This document shows, in pieces, positions 7,109 to 13,056 of a DNA stretch of 13,502 bases. The position numbers and the translations under genes are program-made. The notes below the pieces were generated by a model. The model saw only the letters and a list, made by a program, of their open reading frames with translations, made no database searches and was not told where the DNA came from. The stretch lies in NCBI GenBank assembly GCA_045627045.1, contig JAZQMY010000072.1, positions 1 through 13,502 on the forward strand. The letters are read 5' to 3'. The DNA comes from SIG351 sp045627045. GTDB lineage: Bacteria > Bacillota > Clostridia > HGM11327. How positions within the stretch are numbered: the stretch's first letter is position 1; every line of letters begins with the position of its first letter.

Positions 7109-7192
7109 TAACAGTTCATCCTTTCATCTGAGTCAAAAATACTTGACGAATAAGACCTGAAGCCTCATTTGTCAAATATTCTTAAACAAAAC

Positions 7193-7229
7193 TTAATCGC
7201 AGAGAGAAGGTTTTTCCCTCTGCGATTAA
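7193..7229 (-). terminator. Strong hairpin between metQ and metN, possible partial terminator
   Basis: TTAATCGCAGAG (7193-7204) pairs perfectly with CTCTGCGATTAA (7218-7229), a 12-bp stem with a 13-base loop, starting 20 bases after the metQ stop. The minus-strand tail is AGTTTTGTTT, a broken T run. No clear promoter for metNI lies beyond it, so it probably allows some read-through and also protects the metQ mRNA end. Confidence 0.6.
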
Positions 7230-7248
7230 AATCCGTTGATTATTTCAA

Positions 7249-8109
7249 TTACTTGTTTGAATTCTTGATCGTGTCAAGAGAATTCTGCTTTCCTCCGTAA
7301 ACGCCCATAGGCTCAACGTGAACAACAACTGCAGAAACAAGGTGTGTACCGTTATTCTTGTTGAAGTCGTCAAGATAAGGTGTGTGCTGGAAGTAGTTTG
7401 CATCTGCATCGCCTGTCTCAACAACGTTGTTCGGGATAATGTAATCCGTGTACTCAATGATTTCAAGTGTGATGTCCTTTGCAGCGAGAATGTTCTTTGC
7501 AACAGCAAGGATTTCTGCGTGAGGCGTAGGAGAAGCAGCTACCTTGATAGTTGTGCCCTTGAGTGCATCATAGTTAACATCAGCATCATATCCGTCGCCG
7601 GGGTTCTCAACGAGACCTACAACAGATCCGTTGTATGTAGCTGTGATATAATCGTAAACAGCCTTACTCTTGAGAGCTGCTACGAGAGCCTTGATCTTGT
7701 CTGTGTTCTCGCTGCCTTCCTTTACTGCAAGGATGTTGCCGTATGCAGAAGCGGCGCCTTCCTGTGCAAGAGCTTCCTTTGTAGGATCAATGCCTGCCTG
7801 AATAGCATAGTTTGAATTGATTACTGCGTAATCAACATCCTGAAGAGCATTCGGGATCTGTGCGGCTTCAACTTCTCTGAACCTTATTCCATAAGGGTTC
7901 TCTTCGATATCACGGATAGTAGCAGTGATCGTTACGCCATCCTTGAGCTTGATAAGGCCCTGGTCTTCAAGGAGCATAAGAGCTCTTGCTTCATTTGTAG
8001 GATCGTTTGGAACGGCGATCTCAAATTTGGATGATGAGCAGCCTGCAAAAAGTGCAAGTACTGATACTACGGCAAGAACTGCCGCAATAAGTCTGATTGT
8101 TTTTTTCAT
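7249..8109 (-). CDS. metQ: Methionine-binding lipoprotein MetQ
   Basis: A 286-residue NlpA/MetQ-family lipoprotein. The signal peptide has KKTIR, a hydrophobic core and lipobox LFAGC, so C24 would be lipidated and the protein anchored outside the membrane. The mature part begins KFEIAVPNDPTNEARALMLLEDQGLI, with the NDPTNEARAL segment typical of the family. It captures methionine and delivers it to MetI/MetN. ATG 8109 has AAAGGAAAA upstream. It is the first structural gene of the operon; a promoter, a Met-rich small ORF and a terminator lie in the 400 bases before it. Confidence 0.95.
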   Translation of the reverse strand: MKKTIRLIAAVLAVVSVLALFAGCSSSKFEIAVPNDPTNEARALMLLEDQGLIKLKDGVTITATIRDIEENPYGIRFREVEAAQIPNALQDVDYAVINSNYAIQAGIDPTKEALAQEGAASAYGNILAVKEGSENTDKIKALVAALKSKAVYDYITATYNGSVVGLVENPGDGYDADVNYDALKGTTIKVAASPTPHAEILAVAKNILAAKDITLEIIEYTDYIIPNNVVETGDADANYFQHTPYLDDFNKNNGTHLVSAVVVHVEPMGVYGGKQNSLDTIKNSNK

Positions 8110-8220
8110 GGTTGTTTTCCTTTCGTTTTGCTTTATGCAATTTTTAACGCCCGAAAGCGTTGTTGTCTTTTAATAAATATGATGATATACGATGCGGAAG
8201 GTGCGGAACGCTCCTTTTAA

Positions 8221-8261
8221 AAATAAAAAATAATGAGGAAAGCTCTGAAGCGATCCTCATT
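8221..8261 (-). terminator. Attenuator terminator upstream of metQ
   Basis: AATGAGGA (8254-8261) pairs with TCCTCATT (8232-8239). A 2x2 internal loop and GCT/AGC around a TCAG loop complete the hairpin. The minus-strand tail is A then TTTTTT, A, TTTTT. It lies 41 bases after the small ORF stop and 111 bases before metQ, within the same transcript, so it should stop transcription before metQ unless prevented. Its 3' arm (AGCTTTCC, 8237-8244) is duplicated inside the small ORF at 8309-8316. Confidence 0.9.
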
Positions 8262-8302
8262 TTTAATTACAGTCGTATAACAAAATATTAAGCGTCTGAA
8301 TG

Positions 8303-8389
8303 TTATGCGGAAAGCTTCGACGGAAATGCTGTTACCATAAACATTCGGCACATAGTTATATCAAATCTGATGCTCTGAAGTTCTCTCAT
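8303..8389 (-). CDS. Methionine-rich leader peptide of metQNI (28 residues)
   Basis: A 28-codon ORF starting with ATG 8389, with AAGGAG exactly 8 bases upstream, and ending in TAA at 8303. Residues 13-18 are MCRMFM: three internal Met codons in six, plus the initiator. It starts about 40 bases after the expected transcription start and ends before the terminator at 8221-8261. The codons just before the stop (K25-L26-S27) contain the copy of the terminator 3' arm. I infer that scarcity of charged Met-tRNA stalls ribosomes at codons 13-18 and leaves this copy free to pair with the terminator 5' arm, whereas ribosomes finishing at TAA cover it and allow termination. This is inference from layout. 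The peptide has no recognisable domain and is too small for most gene callers. Confidence 0.7.
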   Translation of the reverse strand: MRELQSIRFDITMCRMFMVTAFPSKLSA

Positions 8390-8434
8390 TCCGCCTGCTC
8401 CTTTTCGTTTTTATCATTCATAAATATTATGTTA

Positions 8435-8463
8435 ATAATATCACACAATCTCTACTTTGTCAA
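8435..8463 (-). promoter_or_regulatory. Promoter of the metQNI transcript
   Basis: TTGACA (8458-8463), a 17-base spacer and TATTAT (8435-8440), read on the minus strand; one mismatch to consensus overall. Transcription should start near 8428, so the first 320 bases of RNA precede metQ. Confidence 0.85.
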
Positions 8464-8510
8464 TAGGCAAATTGCTAATATTTCGGGTTTTTTATGCAAA
8501 ATCCGCTCGA

Positions 8511-10478
8511 TTACAGCACTTCATAGAAAAGAACAACGCCTTTTCTCTTTTCAAGCTTCATTTCAAAGCCGAGTTTAAGCATATCCGAAGGAATTCTGCG
8601 CACTGCTCCGGTTACTCTGTCGGTGAATTCATACGTTTTTCCGTCCTCTATCTGCGGCATTCTGACAACAAAGGAATCATCATCAACAAGCGTATTCCTG
8701 ATGACCTGAACGAAGCCCTTGTGCTTTGCCTGATCATCAAACTGCATTGCGTACCAGTCATGAGCATCACCTCTGCATTCAGTCATAGGATAGTAGTCGC
8801 CTGAAAGTTCGAGCCCTGCTGCCTCACGCCAGATTTTTTCCATTCTGATGCCGAGATCCATTTTCTTATCCTCAGCATAATATTCAATCATTGATGTCAG
8901 GGACGGTGCGAGAGCGCACATAAATGCGAACTCATCGGGCTTTCCGTATACGATTCTTTCGTATGAGCCTGTTTCCGGATCATCCCAGTTCATGTTATGA
9001 GCTCTGAAATACGGTATCCATTCAAACATCTCTCTGTGCTGAAGCTGCTTGATAGGATGCTTGCCGTAGCCAACGTCAGTATAGTGGAGTGTTACGGCTC
9101 TGCGCATCGTTTCAAGGTCGTTTCTTCTGCCGCCTGATGCACATGAATCGATCCAGAGTCCGGGATGCTCGAGAAGGAGTCTGTCCCAGTATGCATAGTA
9201 GCCCTGAATGTGCTTATTCTCCAGCATACCGATTCTGTCCTCAGCCTCATTATCTATCCATATCGGAAGAGGATCGAAGTTGAAGTCCTGACGGTAAAGA
9301 GCTATATGATTATCCGTAAGGTACTGACCTACATAGTCCGCAAGCCATGTCTCTGCCTCGGGGTTTCCGAGGTCAAGGAGGAAGTCGCCTGTGCCGTCCT
9401 TGCGCTTGAGGAGCCATTCGGGATGCTCTCTGTCAAGTGCTTCTCCGGCTCTTACTCTTTCAGGTTCAAACCAGAGCAGCAGCTGAACGCCGTATTTCTC
9501 GCATTCCTCTCCGAGAGGTCTGATTTCATTCGGGAATCTTTCCGGATCGGCTTTCCAAGAGCCTACCCTCGGCCAATCGCCGTCGCACTTATACCAGCCT
9601 GCATCAAACCACCAGATATCGGGTCTGAGGCCTCTTGCAAAGTATGTGCGGAGCGCTTCTATCTGATTTTCTTCTGTTGCGCCGGTAAATTCGGGAGTAC
9701 CGTTTACCTGATAGTGATGAACGCATTCCTTAGGTGGGATCTGATTTCCGTCTTCCTTCGGCATTATGTGCTTGAATACCCAGTGTCTCCAGATATTTAT
9801 TCCTCTGAATTCATTATCAGCCTTATAAATCATCGTATCAAGTCTCGGCGTGCGCATAATTTCGCCCGGAAGGAGCTTTGTGTGGCATCTGTCCTGTCCG
9901 CAGATAAAGCTGATGCCGTCGGACGTTTTTTCCGTCTCTGCAAACCACTTTCCTGTCCAACCGATAGCTGCTCTGACCTCATATTCATCAAAAGCGAATC
10001 TGACATACGGGAAAGCACCCTGGCAGGATGTTCCGGAGAAGGGAGTAATCCTTATCTTGTCTTCAACCTTTTCAGTTGTGAATCTGTATCCGTTTTCGGT
10101 GCAGTCATCGCCTGTTCCGTGAGTGAAAACCGGGTTTGTTCCGCGGATGTTTCCTCCGAGAGTGACCTTTTCAATTATTCCCGTATCGGCTGAACCTCTG
10201 TTTTCAAAGAATACCACCCACTCGGTTACAGGGAAATCTCTGTATTCGAGATACTCTGCTCTGATATAAAGTCCTTCTGCGTTCTGTCCCTCTATTTCGG
10301 TGCGGACTATATTCGAATCAACAAAATACGTTCTTGCTTTCGGGCTGAATTCGGCAGGAATGCCTTTTACTTCCTTGCCGTTATATGTAAATGTAAGCGG
10401 TATGCTGTCTGTTCCCGTATATTTGAATATCTGAGGAATAAGAAGCATATCTTCTCTTCTGATAATATTATCTGACAT
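8511..10478 (-). CDS. GH36 alpha-galactosidase, cytoplasmic
   Basis: A 655-residue glycoside hydrolase of family 36. An N-terminal beta-domain (about 1-230) precedes a TIM barrel with IWWFDAGWY (288-296), LLLWFEPERV (333-342), and the nucleophile region YRQDFNFDP (D398 the likely nucleophile). DSCASGGRRND (444-454) has D454 the likely acid/base. The spacing of 56 residues fits characterised GH36 enzymes. A small C-terminal beta-domain ends the protein. The family removes terminal alpha-galactose from raffinose- and melibiose-type sugars; other alpha-linked substrates cannot be excluded for this subgroup. There is no signal peptide, so it would act on imported sugar. ATG 10478 is supported by AAAGGAAAA; an in-frame ATG at 10496 lacks one. 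No sugar transporter or regulator adjoins it. Confidence 0.9.
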   Translation of the reverse strand: MSDNIIRREDMLLIPQIFKYTGTDSIPLTFTYNGKEVKGIPAEFSPKARTYFVDSNIVRTEIEGQNAEGLYIRAEYLEYRDFPVTEWVVFFENRGSADTGIIEKVTLGGNIRGTNPVFTHGTGDDCTENGYRFTTEKVEDKIRITPFSGTSCQGAFPYVRFAFDEYEVRAAIGWTGKWFAETEKTSDGISFICGQDRCHTKLLPGEIMRTPRLDTMIYKADNEFRGINIWRHWVFKHIMPKEDGNQIPPKECVHHYQVNGTPEFTGATEENQIEALRTYFARGLRPDIWWFDAGWYKCDGDWPRVGSWKADPERFPNEIRPLGEECEKYGVQLLLWFEPERVRAGEALDREHPEWLLKRKDGTGDFLLDLGNPEAETWLADYVGQYLTDNHIALYRQDFNFDPLPIWIDNEAEDRIGMLENKHIQGYYAYWDRLLLEHPGLWIDSCASGGRRNDLETMRRAVTLHYTDVGYGKHPIKQLQHREMFEWIPYFRAHNMNWDDPETGSYERIVYGKPDEFAFMCALAPSLTSMIEYYAEDKKMDLGIRMEKIWREAAGLELSGDYYPMTECRGDAHDWYAMQFDDQAKHKGFVQVIRNTLVDDDSFVVRMPQIEDGKTYEFTDRVTGAVRRIPSDMLKLGFEMKLEKRKGVVLFYEVL

Positions 10479-10507
10479 AGCTTTTTCCTTTCGCAATTAG
10501 TGTTTTT

Positions 10508-10536
10508 ATTATATACAATTACTTTGTGATTGTCAA
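10508..10536 (-). promoter_or_regulatory. Consensus promoter of the alpha-galactosidase gene
   Basis: TTGACA (10531-10536), a 17-base spacer and TATAAT (10508-10513) on the minus strand match the sigma-A consensus perfectly. The start would be near 10501, giving a leader of only about 22 bases before ATG 10478. I see no operator-like dyad or CRE-type site overlapping it. Confidence 0.88.
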
Positions 10537-10555
10537 GCACTTTTTCCGAAGGCAT

Positions 10556-10584
10556 AAAAAAAGTCCGCCGATTTCTCAGCGGAC
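10556..10584 (-). terminator. Terminator of the ribosomal protein operon after rplL
   Basis: GTCCGCCGA (10563-10571) pairs with TCAGCGGAC (10576-10584): nine pairs including one G-T, with a four-base loop. Seven T follow on the minus strand. It lies 35 bases past the rplL stop and ends the nusG-rpl transcript cleanly. Confidence 0.95.
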
Positions 10585-10618
10585 CTCCACTTATCAAAAA
10601 TTAAGCAGTCAGTTAAAA

Positions 10619-10984
10619 TTACTTGATTTCAACCTTAGCGCCAACTTCTTCGAGTGACTTCTTCATTGCTTCAGCATCAGCCTTAGCAACGTTCTCCTTC
10701 AATGTCTGAGGAGCGCCATCAACGAGAGCCTTAGCTTCCTTGAGGCCGAGGCCTGTGATATCACGAACAGCCTTGATTACCTTGATCTTTTCAGCGCCTG
10801 CATCAGCGAGGATTACGTTGAATTCTGTCTTCTCTTCTACAGCCGGAGCTGCTGCTGCTGCGCCTGCTGCTGCAACAGGAGCTGCTGCACTTACACCAAA
10901 CTCTTCTTCGAGAGCCTTTACCAAATCAGCTAATTCAAGAATTGACATGCCCTTAATGGCTTCCAAAATTTCATTCTTATCCAT
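10619..10984 (-). CDS. rplL: 50S ribosomal protein L7/L12
   Basis: A 121-residue stalk protein. The N-terminal dimerisation domain (ILEAIKGMSILELADLVKALEEEFGV) is followed by an Ala/Pro-rich hinge (about 33-50). The C-terminal factor-binding domain carries EKIKVIKAVRDITGLGLKEAKALVDGAP. It recruits EF-Tu, EF-G and other GTPases to the ribosome. An in-frame ATG at 10999 exists, but the bases GGAG inside that extension form the ribosome site for ATG 10984, nine bases on, and this start fits the family. It is the last gene of the operon, before the terminator at 10556-10584. Confidence 0.97.
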   Translation of the reverse strand: MDKNEILEAIKGMSILELADLVKALEEEFGVSAAAPVAAAGAAAAAPAVEEKTEFNVILADAGAEKIKVIKAVRDITGLGLKEAKALVDGAPQTLKENVAKADAEAMKKSLEEVGAKVEIK

Positions 10985-11026
10985 TGTTTTATTCTCCATT
11001 TCTATTTTTTGATATTATATTAAAAA

Positions 11027-11545
11027 TTATTCAGCTGCTGCTTCTTCTGTTGCAGCGCCCTTGCTCTCTGCGATAGCGTTCAATACACGTGCCAAACCTG
11101 ACAACGGTGCCATCATGCTGCCGAGCATTTTTGCAATAAGTTCTTCCTTGGACGGGATTGTTGCAAGCTTTTCTACTTTAGCCTTGTCAAAGTATTCGCC
11201 GTCAACGATACCTGCCTTGAGATCCATCTTCTTGAACTCATCAACATACTTCTTAGCAACCTTAGCCGGTGCTACAGCATCCTGCATACCGAATGCTACT
11301 GCTGTTGAGCCGTTAAGAGCTTCGAGAAGCTTCTCATCATAACCACACTCCTGAGCTGCCTTCTTTATAAGAGTATTCTTATAAACCTTGCAGTCAACTC
11401 CGTTTGCACGGAATTCTTTTCTCATTTGTGTAGCCTGTTCAACATTGATTCCGATGTAATCAAAGAGGATGAAGCTCTTTGCTTCACGCATTTTGCTTGC
11501 GATCTCTTCAACTACAACCTTTTTTGCGTCAAAATTACTACTCAC
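11027..11545 (-). CDS. rplJ: 50S ribosomal protein L10 (GTG start)
   Basis: A 172-residue L10 that anchors L7/L12 dimers to the ribosome. Family features include KKVVVEEIASKM, FDYIGINVEQATQMRKEFR and the C-terminal helix for L12 binding (LIAKMLGSMMAPLSGLARVLNAIAE), then an Ala/Glu tail. The start is GTG 11545, preceded by AGGAGG at 6 bases. The frame is open 45 codons further but crosses the leader hairpin and has no ribosome site. L10-L12 complex represses its own operon in characterised bacteria by binding the leader upstream. Confidence 0.96.
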   Translation of the reverse strand: MSSNFDAKKVVVEEIASKMREAKSFILFDYIGINVEQATQMRKEFRANGVDCKVYKNTLIKKAAQECGYDEKLLEALNGSTAVAFGMQDAVAPAKVAKKYVDEFKKMDLKAGIVDGEYFDKAKVEKLATIPSKEELIAKMLGSMMAPLSGLARVLNAIAESKGAATEEAAAE

Positions 11546-11582
11546 AAATAACCTCCTGAAGGGTTTTCGTAAAGCAAACTTG

Positions 11583-11626
11583 CCATAAAATAACGCCTCG
11601 CATATCAAGTTAAAGACATACGAGGC
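11583..11626 (-). terminator. Hairpin in the rplJ leader, likely attenuator
   Basis: GCCTCGCAT (11595-11603) pairs with ATACGAGGC (11618-11626), nine pairs with one G-U in RNA, and a 14-base loop. On the minus strand it is followed by GTTATTTTAT, a weak T tract. Position between the L10-binding element and rplJ suggests a partial terminator tuned by L10, as reported for the Bacillus L10 leader. Confidence 0.6.
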
Positions 11627-11649
11627 TGCAATATAAACTCTAATGTATA

Positions 11650-11735
11650 TATTCAACACCTCGGCAGGTTGTGTAACCAATTAACTCACTGTTTATTCGT
11701 GAGGCCTGCTGTCTTTGGTAAGCTGCTTTCTTATT
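11650..11735 (-). promoter_or_regulatory. Ribosomal protein L10 leader
   Basis: The minus strand carries CTTACCAAAGACAGCAGG (11705-11722) and, after an inner CTCAC/GTGAG stem (11685-11703), AACCTGCCGAGG (11659-11670). GCAGG/CCTGC forms the outer stem. The paired motifs CTTACC-AAGACAGCAGG and CCTGCCGAGG are the hallmark of the L10 leader, the RNA bound by the L10-(L12)4 complex for autoregulation of rplJL. Recognised by eye, not by a covariance model. Confidence 0.85.
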
Positions 11736-11765
11736 TATTATTTATTTCTTATGCTGACCGCTGTA

Positions 11766-12452
11766 TCAGTATGAAGTGATCATCTTGATACCAGGGCCCA
11801 TTGTGCTTGAAAGCACAACGCTCTTAACATAGGTACCCTTTGCAGATGCCGGCTTTGCCTTTATGATTGCTGCCATCAATGTGTTGAAGTTCTCAGCGAG
11901 CTTCTCTGCATCGAATGATGCCTTACCAACAGGAACGTGGATAATAGCTGTCTTGTCTACTCTGTATTCAACCTTACCAGCTTTGATCTCGTTTACTGCT
12001 GTAGCAATGTCAGTCGTAACCGTACCAGACTTCGGGTTAGGCATCAAGCCCTTAGGTCCCAAAACCTTACCTAATTTACCAAGGAATCTCATCATATCAG
12101 GTGTTGCAACGCAAACATCGTAATCGAAGAAGTTTTCCTTGATTATCTTATCTACCATCTCTTCGCCGCCAACGTAATCAGCGCCTGCGTTCTGAGCCTC
12201 AGTAGCCTTATCGCCCTTAGCAAATACAAGAACCTTCTTTGTCTTGCCTGTGCCGTGAGGGAGAACTACAACGCCACGAACCATCTGGTCTGCATGACGG
12301 GGGTCAACGCCCAATCTGATAGATACTTCGATTGTTTCATCGAACTTTGCAGTGGCTGTCTGCTTAACGAGAGCCATTGCCTCATCAACGCCGTAGCTCT
12401 TTGATCTGTCAATGAGCTTCTTAGCGGCACCGAATCTCTTAGTGTCTTTCAT
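11766..12452 (-). CDS. rplA: 50S ribosomal protein L1
   Basis: A 228-residue L1, the normal bacterial length. It has the two-domain layout: N- and C-terminal parts form domain I (FDETIEVSIRLGVDPRHADQ, and the C-terminal SAKGTYVKSVVLSSTMGPG). Domain II carries LGKVLGPKGLMPNPKSGTV. L1 binds 23S rRNA at the E-site stalk and, in well-studied bacteria, represses the rplK-rplA mRNA. ATG 12452 has AGGAGG six bases upstream. It follows rplK by 86 bases holding a small hairpin. Confidence 0.97.
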   Translation of the reverse strand: MKDTKRFGAAKKLIDRSKSYGVDEAMALVKQTATAKFDETIEVSIRLGVDPRHADQMVRGVVVLPHGTGKTKKVLVFAKGDKATEAQNAGADYVGGEEMVDKIIKENFFDYDVCVATPDMMRFLGKLGKVLGPKGLMPNPKSGTVTTDIATAVNEIKAGKVEYRVDKTAIIHVPVGKASFDAEKLAENFNTLMAAIIKAKPASAKGTYVKSVVLSSTMGPGIKMITSY

Positions 12453-12501
12453 TTTTTACCTCCTTGTGGTCAAGCGATGCATCTTCTGCATCTTCCACTC
12501 A

Positions 12502-12520
12502 AGCGTATGACAAATACGCT
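12502..12520 (-). other. Small hairpin between rplK and rplA
   Basis: AGCGTAT (12502-12508) pairs with ATACGCT (12514-12520) around a five-base loop. There is no T run after it, so it is not a terminator. It may stabilise or process the mRNA. Confidence 0.45.
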
Positions 12521-12538
12521 CACTCTTTTGTTTTACCG

Positions 12539-12964
12539 TCAGTCAACTACGGTAATTCCCATGCTTCTTGCAGAACCTGCAATCATGCTCATTGCTGCTT
12601 CCTCGCTTGCTGCGTTAAGATCTTCCATCTTAGTCTTAGCAATTTCGCGGAGCTGTGCCTTGGTTACTGTTCCAACCTTGTCCGAATTCGGCTTAGCTGA
12701 ACCCTTGTTGATGTTAGCTGCTTTTCTGAGCAAGTCGGCAGCCGGCGGAGTCTTCGTTACGAACGTATATGTTCTGTCCTGATAAATCGTGATGATTACA
12801 GGGAGAATATAGCCGATCTGTGAAGCCGTCTTAGCATTGAACTGCTTAACGAACTCAGGAGCGTTAACGCCGTGAGGTCCGAGTGCAGGTCCTACCGGAG
12901 GACTCGGTAATGCTTTTCCAGCCGGCAACTGAAGCTTAACCTTAGCTATGATCTTCTTTGCCAT
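12539..12964 (-). CDS. rplK: 50S ribosomal protein L11
   Basis: A 141-residue L11, the standard length. The N-terminal domain contains KLQLPAGKALPSPPVGPALG and HGVNAPEFVKQFNAKT. The C-terminal rRNA-binding domain contains TPPAADLLRKAA and ends with SARSMGITV. It binds the GTPase-associated 23S rRNA and takes part in factor binding and RelA-type sensing. ATG 12964 has AGGAGG seven bases upstream. It lies 87 bases downstream of nusG, probably in one transcript. Confidence 0.97.
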   Translation of the reverse strand: MAKKIIAKVKLQLPAGKALPSPPVGPALGPHGVNAPEFVKQFNAKTASQIGYILPVIITIYQDRTYTFVTKTPPAADLLRKAANINKGSAKPNSDKVGTVTKAQLREIAKTKMEDLNAASEEAAMSMIAGSARSMGITVVD

Positions 12965-12986
12965 TTTAGTGCCTCCTATATTACAG

Positions 12987-13056
12987 CTTTATAACAAAGC
13001 CGTGTGTGAATTCCGTCACACATTCGGTATCGCAGAAGAATTGAGATGATCTCAAT
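12987..13056 (-). promoter_or_regulatory. Hairpin-rich nusG-rplK leader, possible L1 autoregulatory region
   Basis: Three inverted repeats lie in the 87-base gap. They are ATTGAGAT-G-ATCTCAAT (13040-13056, overlapping the nusG stop), TGTGTGA/TCACACA with a six-base loop (13003-13022), and a short GCTTT/AAAGC stem near 12987-12999. None has a T tract. L1 represses rplKA through a leader structure in other bacteria; a specific L1 site is not proven here. Confidence 0.35.

Noticed and set aside
8110..8434. SAM riboswitch or T-box before metQ
   Set aside because: I looked for S-box core motifs and for the T-box AGGGTGGNACCGCG element on the minus strand and saw neither; the small ORF and terminator account for the region better.
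9165..10193. 342-codon open frame on the plus strand opposite the alpha-galactosidase gene
   Set aside because: It has no ribosome site and its product resembles no family. The opposite strand carries a clear GH36 enzyme with intact motifs, so this frame is a shadow.
10985..10999. Start of L7/L12 at the ATG at 10999
   Set aside because: No ribosome site precedes it; the GGAG within it serves the ATG at 10984, which fits family alignments.
11546..11680. N-terminal extension of L10 from an upstream start
   Set aside because: The extension would translate the L10 leader hairpin. The GTG at 11545 has AGGAGG at proper spacing and fits the family length.
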